Assembly: GCF_022698165.1 (NCBI RefSeq)
Contig: NZ_JALDAY010000023.1
Span: 57,936 to 121,935, forward strand
DNA length: 64,000 nt
Reading direction: 5' to 3'
Source of the DNA: Streptomyces cylindrosporus
Lineage (GTDB): Bacteria; Actinomycetota; Actinomycetes; Streptomycetales; Streptomycetaceae
The first letter of the stretch is position 1. Each line of letters begins with the position of its first letter. Shown piece after piece: positions 44,303 through 52,057 of the stretch. The position numbers were made by a program, and so were the translations under genes. The notes under the pieces were generated by a model. That model saw only the letters and a list, made by a program, of their open reading frames with translations. It was not told where the DNA came from and did no database searches.

Positions 44303-46000
44303 ATGATGAGCAGCAGTCCGGAGACCTCGACCCGCACCACCGGCGCACACCGGGCGCGCCGGGAGGCTCGCGACCGTGCCGCGGCGCGCACGCTGGCGCA
44401 GCGGCCGCCCGCGCGCTACGAGCCGTATCTCGACGGCCTGTTCACCTACTGCCTGTCCGTGCTGTGCGACCACGACGCCGCCACCGCGGCCCTCGGCGAC
44501 GTCCTCGCGCTCGCCGAGAAGCGCGGCGGCCCGGAGGCCTCCGGCGACCGGCGGGCCTGGCTGTACGCGCTGGCCCGCTGGGCCTGCCTGCGGGGGCTCG
44601 CCGAGGCCAAGCAGAAACGTCAGGCCACGCACGCGGCGGGCCGGCACGGCCCCAGGGCCCACCCCGCGGCCCCGCCCGTCGCCGAGGAGGTCCAGGAGGA
44701 GCGGCGCCGCGAACTCGCCCTGCTCGCCTGGCCGGAGGCCGCCGGCACCACCCCGGAGCAGCGCGAGGCGCTGGAGCTGGCCGTACGGCATCATCTCGCC
44801 GCCCATGAGGTCGCCGCCGTCCTCGGCATGGACCTCGCGGGCGCCCGCGAGCTGCTCGCCTCCGCCGCCTGCGAGGTCGAGCGCACCCGCGCGGCCCTCG
44901 CCGTCGTGGAGAGCGGCGGCTGCCCGAGCGTCGCCCGGCTCACCGGCGACAACCAGCTGGTGCTCGGTGCCGCCCTGCGCAAGGAACTCGTCCGGCACGT
45001 CGACGACTGCCCGCACTGCCGGCGCAGCGCCGAGCGCGCGATCCCCGGCCGCTGGCCCGGCGCGATGGTCACCCCGGCCGAGCTGCCCGTCCTGGAGGCG
45101 CCCCGCGCGGCCCTGCACGTCGCGATGGCGCACCATCCACGCGCGCGTGGCGCGGCGGCGCCGAGGTTCGACCGGCGCGGGTTCCCGATGGATCCCAAGG
45201 ACCGTGCCGCCCGGCGCGACCGGCTACGCGCGCGTGCCGTGACGACCACCGTCGTGGCGACCGTCGTGGCCGCCCCGGTGCTCGCGCTCTGGGCCGCCTA
45301 CCGGGGCGGGCCCGCCGGGGAGGGAGTCGACGGGCGCTCCGCCACCGCCAGTGAGGCGCACGGGCCCGGCAGCCTCGACGGCGAGGCGGCCGGCGGCAGC
45401 TACGAGAACGCCGGGAACGCCAGTACCAGGCCCGGCGGCCGCTTCGGCGACGGCAAGCGGCCCGACGTCTCCGTGGAGGTCGTCAGCGTCACCGGCGCCG
45501 GCCACAAGGGCGCCGGCCGCCTCGACGTGACGGCCGGCAACAGCGGCGACACCACGCTGATCACCCTGACCGCGACCGGTTCCGCGCCCACGCGCTGGTC
45601 CGCGACGACCGGCGCCTCCTGGCTCTACCTCAGCCAGGCGTCGGGAACCCTCGCGCCGGGCGAATCGTTGACGATCAAGGTGTACGTCGACCATCTGCGC
45701 GAGCCCTCCGGCCACTGGCACGCGAAGGTGGCGATCTCACCGTCCGGCGCCGTCGTCACCATCGACGGCTACGGCACCGCACCCAGCCCCTCCGACCCGG
45801 ACCCCGACCCGACCGGCCCCGGCGACCCGCCGCCGTCCCACCCCGACCCGACGCCCACGACCTCGGCGCCCTCGGACCCGCCCCCGAGCGACCCGCCCAC
45901 GTCACCGGACCCGACCCCGACGCCCACCGACCCGGCCCCGTCCGACCCGGGAAGCCCGCCACCCGGCAACGGCGGCGACCCGAGCCCGTCGGCCACGTAG
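44303..46000 (+). CDS. Sigma-like, zinc-motif, single-TM, BACON-domain protein
   Basis: 565 residues in an unusual order. Residues about 38-105 resemble sigma region 2 (YLDGLFTYCLSVLCDHDAAT and RAWLYALARWACLR). About 135-200 resemble region 4 with an HTH (TPEQREALELAVRHHLAAHEVAAVLGMD). A zinc-finger-like HVDDCPHC (232-239) follows, as in anti-sigma factors. One transmembrane helix spans about 313-332. Outside lie a linker, a BACON-type beta domain (about 385-485, SATTGASWLYLSQASGTLAPGES in part) and a Pro/Asp/Thr-rich tail. TACGGT 7 bp before the ATG suggests leaderless transcription. It could be a membrane-tethered regulator or a degenerate sigma scaffold. Confidence 0.82.
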   Translation: MMSSSPETSTRTTGAHRARREARDRAAARTLAQRPPARYEPYLDGLFTYCLSVLCDHDAATAALGDVLALAEKRGGPEASGDRRAWLYALARWACLRGLAEAKQKRQATHAAGRHGPRAHPAAPPVAEEVQEERRRELALLAWPEAAGTTPEQREALELAVRHHLAAHEVAAVLGMDLAGARELLASAACEVERTRAALAVVESGGCPSVARLTGDNQLVLGAALRKELVRHVDDCPHCRRSAERAIPGRWPGAMVTPAELPVLEAPRAALHVAMAHHPRARGAAAPRFDRRGFPMDPKDRAARRDRLRARAVTTTVVATVVAAPVLALWAAYRGGPAGEGVDGRSATASEAHGPGSLDGEAAGGSYENAGNASTRPGGRFGDGKRPDVSVEVVSVTGAGHKGAGRLDVTAGNSGDTTLITLTATGSAPTRWSATTGASWLYLSQASGTLAPGESLTIKVYVDHLREPSGHWHAKVAISPSGAVVTIDGYGTAPSPSDPDPDPTGPGDPPPSHPDPTPTTSAPSDPPPSDPPTSPDPTPTPTDPAPSDPGSPPPGNGGDPSPSAT

Positions 46001-46092
46001 GGCCTGTGCGGCGGGTCATGCCGACGTCGCGGGGTCTGGCACGCACGCCCTCGGACAGACCCCGGCCGCAGGCGCCGTACAGCCCGATGACC

Positions 46093-46917
46093 TCAGTCGA
46101 CGGGGTCTGCCGGATGCGGGGCCAGCAGGGGCAGCTGTGCGGCCAGTCGTTGCTCGCAGAGCTCCACGAGACGGTCGTAGCCGGCCTTGCCCATCAGCTC
46201 GGTCAGCTCCGCCCGGTAGGACACGTACACGGGGTCGCCCGCGCCGTGCGCCGAGGTCGCCGACGTGCACCACCAGTGCAGGTCGTGGCCGCCCGGACCC
46301 CAGCCCCGGCGGTCGTACTCACCGATCGAGACCTGCAGCACCCGGGTGTCGTCGGGCCGGTCGATCCAGTCGTAGGTGCGTCGTACCGGCAGCTGCCAGC
46401 ACACGTCCGGCTTGGTCTCCAGCGGCTCGCGGCCCTCCTTCAGGGCGAGGATGTGCAGCGAGCAGCCCGCGCCGCCCGCGAATCCGGGCCGGTTCTGGAA
46501 GATGCACGAGCCCTGGTACGGGCGCGTCTGGCGGTCGCCGTCCTCGTCCTCCGAGACCCAGCCGTTCTCCGTGCCCTCGTCGTGGTGCTGCCAGATCTCC
46601 GGCGTGAGCCTCGCCACGAACCCGGCGACCCGCTTCTCGTCGTCCTCGTCGGAGAAGTGGGCACCCAGCGTGCAGCACCCGTCGTCCGCCCGGCCCGCCT
46701 GGATGCCCTGGCAGCCGCTGCCGAAGATGCAGTTCCAGCGAGAGGTCAGCCATGTCAGGTCGCACCGGAAGACCTGCTCGTCGTCCGCCGGATCAGGGAA
46801 CTCCACCCACGCGCGCGCGAAGTCGAGGCCCTTCTCGTCCGCTGCCCTGGCCTTCTTCGACATCAGCTTCGCCGGCCCTGCCGACTTGTCGGCCTTCGCC
46901 GTTTTCGTCTTTGGCAC
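46093..46917 (-). CDS. Cys-rich conserved protein, probable metal or Fe-S binding
   Basis: 274 residues, GTG start. A basic N-terminal tail (about 25 residues of Lys/Ala) is followed by a domain with spaced cysteines: FRCDLTWL, WNCIFGSGCQG, DDGCCTLG, GSCIF, GAGCSLH, DVCWQLPV and WWCTS. The CC and CxxxxC spacing recalls the DUF3109/YkgJ zinc-iron-chelating families, but I cannot assign it firmly. Divergent from ppx and convergent with the BACON protein. Confidence 0.75.
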   Translation of the reverse strand: MPKTKTAKADKSAGPAKLMSKKARAADEKGLDFARAWVEFPDPADDEQVFRCDLTWLTSRWNCIFGSGCQGIQAGRADDGCCTLGAHFSDEDDEKRVAGFVARLTPEIWQHHDEGTENGWVSEDEDGDRQTRPYQGSCIFQNRPGFAGGAGCSLHILALKEGREPLETKPDVCWQLPVRRTYDWIDRPDDTRVLQVSIGEYDRRGWGPGGHDLHWWCTSATSAHGAGDPVYVSYRAELTELMGKAGYDRLVELCEQRLAAQLPLLAPHPADPVD

Positions 46918-46988
46918 AGGACCAGCGTAAGGCTCCCGCAGCCCCATCGAATACGGAGGACCGCCCAGGTGGCAGTAGCGTTCCGTAC

Positions 46989-47921
46989 ATGAGACTCGGT
47001 GTCCTCGACGTTGGATCGAACACGGTGCATCTGCTGGTGGTGGATGCGCACCCCGGCGCGCGCCCGCTGCCCGCGCACTCGCACAAGGCGGAACTGCGCC
47101 TTGCCCAACTCCTCGACGAGGACGGGGCCGTCGGCCCCGAAGGGGTCCAGAAACTGATCGACGTCGTCCAGGAGTGCCTGCAGGCCGCCGAGGACAAGGG
47201 CGTCGAGGACTTCCTCCCCTTCGCGACCTCCGCCGTGCGCGAGGCCAGCAACGCCGACGACGTCCTCGCGCGCGTGCAGGCCGAGACCGGCGTCGAGCTG
47301 CAGGTCCTCACCGGCGAGGAGGAGGCCCGCCTGACCTTCCTCGCGGCCCGCCGCTGGTTCGGCTGGTCCGCGGGCAAGCTGCTCGTCCTGGACATCGGCG
47401 GCGGCTCCCTGGAGATCGCGTACGGCATCGACGAGGAACCCGACGCCGCGGTGTCGCTGCCGCTGGGCGCCGGCCGCCTCACCGCCGGCTGGCTCCCCGG
47501 CGACCCCCCGGCCCCGGAGTCCATAAGGGCCCTGCGCCGCCATGTCCGCGCCCAGATCGCCCGCACGGTGGGCGAGTTCACGCGTTTCGGCGCGCCGGAT
47601 CATGTGGTGGCGACCTCGAAGACCTTCAAGCAGCTCGCAAGGATCGCGGGTGCGGCTCGCTCGACGGAGGGCCTGTACGTCCAGCGCGAGCTCAAGCGCG
47701 AGTCCCTGGAGGCCTGGGTCCCGCAGCTGGCGGGCATGTCGGCGGCACAACGGGCCGAGCTGCCGGGCGTGAGCGAGGGGAGGGCCGGCCAGCTCCTCGC
47801 CGGCGCGCTGGTGGCGGAGGGCGCGATGGACCTGTTCGGGGTGGAGAGCCTGGAGGTCTGCCCGTGGGCGCTCAGGGAAGGCGTGATCCTGCGCCGACTT
47901 GATCACATGGGTTCCGTGTAG
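46989..47921 (+). CDS. Ppx/GppA-family exopolyphosphatase or pppGpp phosphatase
   Basis: 310 residues. The ASKHA fold: phosphate-1 motif LGVLDVGSNTVHLLVVD at the N terminus, FATSAVREASN, the catalytic Glu region LTGEEEARLTFL, and phosphate-2 motif VLDIGGGSLEIAYG. It is the short Ppx1-like form without the C-terminal HD domain. Degrades polyphosphate and/or pppGpp; which is not decidable here. TAGCGT about 7 bp before ATG 46989 suggests leaderless transcription. Confidence 0.9.
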   Translation: MRLGVLDVGSNTVHLLVVDAHPGARPLPAHSHKAELRLAQLLDEDGAVGPEGVQKLIDVVQECLQAAEDKGVEDFLPFATSAVREASNADDVLARVQAETGVELQVLTGEEEARLTFLAARRWFGWSAGKLLVLDIGGGSLEIAYGIDEEPDAAVSLPLGAGRLTAGWLPGDPPAPESIRALRRHVRAQIARTVGEFTRFGAPDHVVATSKTFKQLARIAGAARSTEGLYVQRELKRESLEAWVPQLAGMSAAQRAELPGVSEGRAGQLLAGALVAEGAMDLFGVESLEVCPWALREGVILRRLDHMGSV

Positions 47922-48071
47922 ATGCCTTCCTGGGGGCGCGGGGCTGTATCGATTTGCGGCTCCGCCGCGTGGGCGCGACAAGCCCCCACGAACCCGCACC
48001 CGCCTATGGCGAACCCCACAACGGCCAATAGGCGCGCGGCTCCACTCACCCGTACCCCGTAACCTGTCGGC

Positions 48072-48896
48072 ATGGCGGAGCCAGTCGTACGCATCCCGGA
48101 TGCGAAGGTCGCGCTGTCCACGGCCTCCGTGTACCCGGAGTCCACGGCGACGGCCTTCGAGATCGCCGCGCGCCTCGGGTACGACGGTGTCGAGGTCATG
48201 GTGTGGACCGACCCGGTCAGCCAGGACATCGAGGCGCTGCGCAGACTGAGCGACTACCACCGCATCCCGATCCTCGCGGTCCACGCCCCCTGCCTGCTGA
48301 TCACGCAGCGGGTCTGGTCGACGGACCCCTGGATCAAGCTCCAGCGCGCCCGGGCGGCGGCGGAGAAGCTGGGGGCGACCACGGTGGTCGTACACCCCCC
48401 GTTCCGCTGGCAGCGCCAGTACGCCCGCGATTTCGTCACCGGGATCTGGCGGATGGCGAACGAGACGGACGTGCGGTTCGCCGTCGAGAACATGTACCCG
48501 TGGCGCTACCGGGACCGCGAGATGCTCGCGTACGCCCCCGACTGGGACGTGACGAAGGAGGACTACCGTCACTTCACGATCGATCTCAGTCACTCCGCCA
48601 CGGCCCGCTCCGACGCGATGCACATGGTCGACCGCATGGGCGACCGGCTCGGACACGTCCATCTCGCGGACGGCAGGGGTTCGGCCAAGGACGAGCACCT
48701 CGTCCCGGGCCGCGGCAGCCAGCCCTGCGCCGAGCTGCTGGAACGTCTCGCCCTGACCGGCTTCGACGGCCATGTCGTCATCGAGGTCAACACCCGGCGC
48801 GCGATGTCCGGCGCCGAACGCGAGGCCGACCTGGCGGAGGCGCTCGCCTTCACCCGGCTCCACCTCGCCTCCGCCGTGAAGGTGCCCCGGCCGTGA
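48072..48896 (+). CDS. Sugar phosphate isomerase/epimerase (AP endonuclease 2 TIM barrel)
   Basis: 274 residues. A xylose-isomerase-like TIM barrel with metal-site residues spread along the strands: LAVHAPC, VVVHPPF, FAVENMYPW (Glu), TIDLSHSA (Asp/His), LGHVHLADGRG (His/Asp), and VIEVNT (Glu). The substrate is unknown. The stop overlaps the start of a TetR-type gene (GTGA), so the two are co-translated. The 150 bp before it contain a degenerate GC-rich dispersed intergenic element of Streptomyces type. Confidence 0.85.
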   Translation: MAEPVVRIPDAKVALSTASVYPESTATAFEIAARLGYDGVEVMVWTDPVSQDIEALRRLSDYHRIPILAVHAPCLLITQRVWSTDPWIKLQRARAAAEKLGATTVVVHPPFRWQRQYARDFVTGIWRMANETDVRFAVENMYPWRYRDREMLAYAPDWDVTKEDYRHFTIDLSHSATARSDAMHMVDRMGDRLGHVHLADGRGSAKDEHLVPGRGSQPCAELLERLALTGFDGHVVIEVNTRRAMSGAEREADLAEALAFTRLHLASAVKVPRP

Positions 48897-49498
48897 CCGA
48901 CACCGCCGCCCGGCGCCGCGGCCGCCGTACCCGGGTCGAGTCGGCGGACACCCGGGACCGGATCCTGAACGTGGCCCGCGAGGAGTTCTCCGAACGCGGG
49001 TACGACAAGACGTCCGTGCGGGGCATCGCGAAGGCGGCCGGCGTGGACTCCGCGCTGGTGCACCACTACTTCGGCACCAAGGAACAGGTCTTCGAGGCGG
49101 CCATCGAGGTCGCCTTCGCGCCCGCGCTGAACGCGCCGGAGGCGGTCGCCGAGGGCCCGCTGGACGGCGTCGGCGAGCGCCTGACCAGGTTCATCTTCGG
49201 CATCTGGGAGAACCCCACCACCCGTACGCCCCTGCTGGCGATTCTCCGCTCCGCGGTCAACAACGAGGCCGCGGCGGCCGTCTTCCGCCGGCTGGTCGCC
49301 TCCCAGCTGCTGCGCCGGGTCGCCGCGCAGCTCGACCAGCCGGACGCCGAGCTGCGCGCCGAGCTGGCGGCGGCGCAGCTGGTGGGCTGCGCGATGCTGC
49401 GGTACGTCATCAAGGTCGAGCCGCTGGCCTCGGCGGACGTGGAACAGGTGATCGCGCGGGTGGCGCCGGTGGTGCAGGGGCATTTGACCGGGCCCTGA
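48893..49498 (+). CDS. TetR-family transcriptional regulator
   Basis: 201 residues, GTG start. The HTH is DRILNVAREEFSERGYDKTSVRGIAKAAGVDSALVHHYFGTKEQVF. The C-terminal domain belongs to the TetR_C type with RTPLLAILRSAVNNEAAAAVFR. Cotranscribed with the isomerase; the target is unknown. Confidence 0.92.
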   Translation: MTDTAARRRGRRTRVESADTRDRILNVAREEFSERGYDKTSVRGIAKAAGVDSALVHHYFGTKEQVFEAAIEVAFAPALNAPEAVAEGPLDGVGERLTRFIFGIWENPTTRTPLLAILRSAVNNEAAAAVFRRLVASQLLRRVAAQLDQPDAELRAELAAAQLVGCAMLRYVIKVEPLASADVEQVIARVAPVVQGHLTGP

Positions 49499-49639
49499 TT
49501 CCTGAGCCCTGGATTACTGAGATCTGGTGAGATCAGGATTCCTGAGACCGGCGTCTTGGATTCCGGACACCGTCTCGGCTCCCCGGAGGACCGGCGTACG
49601 CTCGGTAGCAGCCAGAACTGTCTGAAGGAGCGAGCGACG

Positions 49640-51493
49640 ATGCCCGAGCTGAGGTCCCGCACAGTCACCCACGGCCGCAACATGGCGGGCGCCCGCGCCC
49701 TTATGCGCGCCTCCGGTGTACCCGGTGCGGACATCGGCCGCAAGCCGATCATCGCGGTCGCCAACTCCTTCACCGAGTTCGTGCCGGGCCACACCCACCT
49801 GCAGCCGGTCGGCCGGATCGTCTCCGAGGCGATCGTCGAGGCGGGCGGCATCCCGCGCGAGTTCAACACGATCGCGGTCGACGACGGCATCGCGATGGGC
49901 CACGGCGGCATGCTGTACAGCCTGCCCTCCCGCGACCTGATCGCCGACTCGGTCGAGTACATGGTCGAGGCCCACTGCGCGGACGCCCTGATCTGCATCT
50001 CCAACTGCGACAAGATCACGCCGGGCATGCTGAACGCGGCCCTGCGCCTGAACATCCCGACGGTCTTCGTCTCCGGCGGCCCGATGGAGTCCGGCCGCGC
50101 GACCCTCGTCGACGGCACGGTCCGTACGCTCGACCTGGTCGACGCGATCTCCGACGCCGTGAACGACAAGATCTCGGACGAGGACATCCTCCGTATCGAG
50201 GAGAACGCCTGTCCGACCTGTGGCTCCTGCTCCGGCATGTTCACCGCCAACTCGATGAACTGCCTGACCGAGGCCATCGGCCTCTCCCTCCCCGGCAACG
50301 GCTCGGTCCTGGCCACGCACACGGCCCGCAAGGGCCTGTACGAGGCCGCCGCCCGCACTGTGATGGACATCACCCGGCGCTACTACGAGCAGGACGACGA
50401 GACGGTCCTGCCGCGCTCGATCGCGTCCTTCTCGGCCTTCGAGAACGCGATGGCCCTGGACATCGCGATGGGCGGCTCCACGAACACGATCCTGCACCTC
50501 CTCGCGGCGGCCCAGGAGGCGGGCGTCCCGTTCGGCCTGGAGGAGATCAACGAGGTCTCGCGGCGGGTGCCGTGCCTGGCGAAGGTCGCCCCGAACGTCG
50601 CCAAGAACCGCACGTACTACATGGAGGACGTGCACCGCGCCGGCGGCATCCCCGCCCTGCTGGGCGAGCTGCACCGCGCGGGCCTGCTCAACGAGGACGT
50701 CCACTCGGTCCACAGCCCGTCCCTGGCGGACTGGCTGAAGACGTGGGACGTGCGAGGCGGCTCCCCGTCCCCCGAGGCCGTGGAACTGTGGCACGCGGCC
50801 CCCGGCTGCGTCCGCTCCGCCGAGGCCTTCTCGCAGTCCGAGCGCTGGGAGGCGCTGGACGAGGACGCGGCCGAGGGGTGCATCCGCTCCGTCGAGCACG
50901 CGTACTCGAAGGACGGCGGCCTCGCGGTCCTCAAGGGCAACCTCGCGGTCGACGGCTGCGTCGTGAAGACGGCCGGCGTGGACGAGTCGATCTGGACCTT
51001 CGAGGGCCCGGCGGTCGTCTGCGAGTCGCAGGAGGAGGCCGTCGAGAAGATCCTCAACAAGCAGGTCACGGACGGCGACGTGGTCGTCATCCGTTACGAG
51101 GGCCCGAAGGGCGGCCCCGGCATGCAGGAGATGCTCTACCCCACCTCCTTCCTCAAGGGCCGCGGCCTCGGCAAGACCTGCGCCCTGATCACCGACGGCC
51201 GCTTCTCCGGCGGCACGTCGGGTCTGTCGATCGGCCACGCGTCGCCCGAGGCGGCGTCCGGCGGCACGATCGCGCTGGTCGAGGACGGCGACCGCATCCG
51301 CATCGACATCCCGAACCGCACGATCGAGCTGCTGGTGGACGAGGCCGAGCTCGCGCGGCGGGAGGCGGCGCTGGGTGGCGTGTACGCGCCCAAGTCGCGG
51401 GAGCGGAAGGTGTCGGCGGCGCTGCGGGCGTACGCGGCGATGGCGACGAGCGCGGACAAGGGCGCGGTACGGGACGTGTCTAAGCTGGGCTGA
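49640..51493 (+). CDS. ilvD: Dihydroxy-acid dehydratase
   Basis: 617 residues. Dehydrates 2,3-dihydroxy acids to 2-keto acids in valine, leucine and isoleucine synthesis. Fe-S ligands are in SNCDKITPGM and CPTCGSCSGMFTANSMNCL; the active-site serine/Lys region is in TDGRFSGGTSGLSIGH. Length fits the E. coli-like long form. GAAGGAG lies 8-10 bp before ATG 49640. The upstream 140 bp contain short imperfect repeats of GATTCCTGAG type. Confidence 0.96.
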   Translation: MPELRSRTVTHGRNMAGARALMRASGVPGADIGRKPIIAVANSFTEFVPGHTHLQPVGRIVSEAIVEAGGIPREFNTIAVDDGIAMGHGGMLYSLPSRDLIADSVEYMVEAHCADALICISNCDKITPGMLNAALRLNIPTVFVSGGPMESGRATLVDGTVRTLDLVDAISDAVNDKISDEDILRIEENACPTCGSCSGMFTANSMNCLTEAIGLSLPGNGSVLATHTARKGLYEAAARTVMDITRRYYEQDDETVLPRSIASFSAFENAMALDIAMGGSTNTILHLLAAAQEAGVPFGLEEINEVSRRVPCLAKVAPNVAKNRTYYMEDVHRAGGIPALLGELHRAGLLNEDVHSVHSPSLADWLKTWDVRGGSPSPEAVELWHAAPGCVRSAEAFSQSERWEALDEDAAEGCIRSVEHAYSKDGGLAVLKGNLAVDGCVVKTAGVDESIWTFEGPAVVCESQEEAVEKILNKQVTDGDVVVIRYEGPKGGPGMQEMLYPTSFLKGRGLGKTCALITDGRFSGGTSGLSIGHASPEAASGGTIALVEDGDRIRIDIPNRTIELLVDEAELARREAALGGVYAPKSRERKVSAALRAYAAMATSADKGAVRDVSKLG

Positions 51494-51574
51494 CCGGGCT
51501 GGGCTGACCGGGCCGGGGTGACCGGGCCGGGGTGACCGGGCGGGGCTGACCGGGCGGGGCTGACCGGGCCCGGC
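51491..51574. repeat. 14-bp tandem repeat starting at the ilvD stop codon
   Basis: Six consecutive 14-bp units of the form TGACCGGGC-NGGG-N begin at 51491, 51505, 51519, 51533, 51547 and 51561. The first TGA is the ilvD stop, so the array grew from the gene end. Confidence 0.85.
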
Positions 51575-51649
51575 CGAGGGGGCCCGGCTGCAAGGTCGGG
51601 TCGAGGAGGCCGGGCGACACGGTCGGGCTGACGGGGCCGCGAGTATTCA

Positions 51650-51676
51650 GGGCCGTCCCTTCGGGGGCGGCCCTTT
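51650..51676 (+). terminator. Intrinsic terminator downstream of ilvD
   Basis: A stem GGGCCG/CGGCCC (with inner CCC/GGG pairing over a short TTC loop) is followed by TTT. The G/C-rich stem is typical of Streptomyces. The remaining gap up to 52057 holds only repeats. Confidence 0.75.
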
Positions 51677-51778
51677 CGCGTGCGTACGAGGTGGGCGGGG
51701 GCGCGGGCCGAGCGGTGGGCGGGGATCAGGGCCGAGGGCCGAGGGGTGGCCGCGCGGCCGAGCTGACGGGGGTCTCAC

Positions 51779-52053
51779 GGCCGGCTGGCGATGGCCGCGC
51801 AGCCCGGTCGGGGGGCGAGTCACGGCCTGGTTGGCGGTGGCCGCGCAATCCGGTTGGCGGGCGTCTCGCGGCCTGGTTGGCGGTGGCCGCGCAATCCGGT
51901 CGGCGGGCGTCTCGCGGCCTGGCTGGCGGTGGCCGCGCAACCTGGTCGGCGTGCATCCCTCGGCCCGGCTGGCGGGGGGCGCGCAAACCCGGCCGGCGGG
52001 CCCGTGCGGTTCGACTGGCGGGTCTGTGCAGTCCGACTGGCGGGTGGGATACG
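51779..52053. repeat. 46-bp imperfect tandem repeat array
   Basis: Units start at 51779, 51824, 51870, 51916, 51962 and 52008, with a period of 45-46 bp. The core is GGCCTGGTTGGCGGTGGCCG followed by CGCAATCCGGTCGGCGGGCG. The third and fourth units are almost identical; outer units decay. The units are contiguous without unique spacers. It lies between the convergent ilvD and kinase genes. Confidence 0.85.
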
Positions 52054-52057
52054 TCCG

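Noticed and set aside
47922..48071. GC-rich 150-bp gap as a structured RNA
   Set aside because: It looks like a decayed copy of a dispersed Streptomyces intergenic repeat; no stable conserved hairpin was identified.
51647..51986. Short Pro/Arg-rich frames inside the repeat array
   Set aside because: They arise from the repeat itself, lack ribosome sites and have no protein-like composition.
51779..52053. 46-bp repeats as a CRISPR array
   Set aside because: Units are contiguous with no unique spacers, repeats decay, and no cas genes are near.
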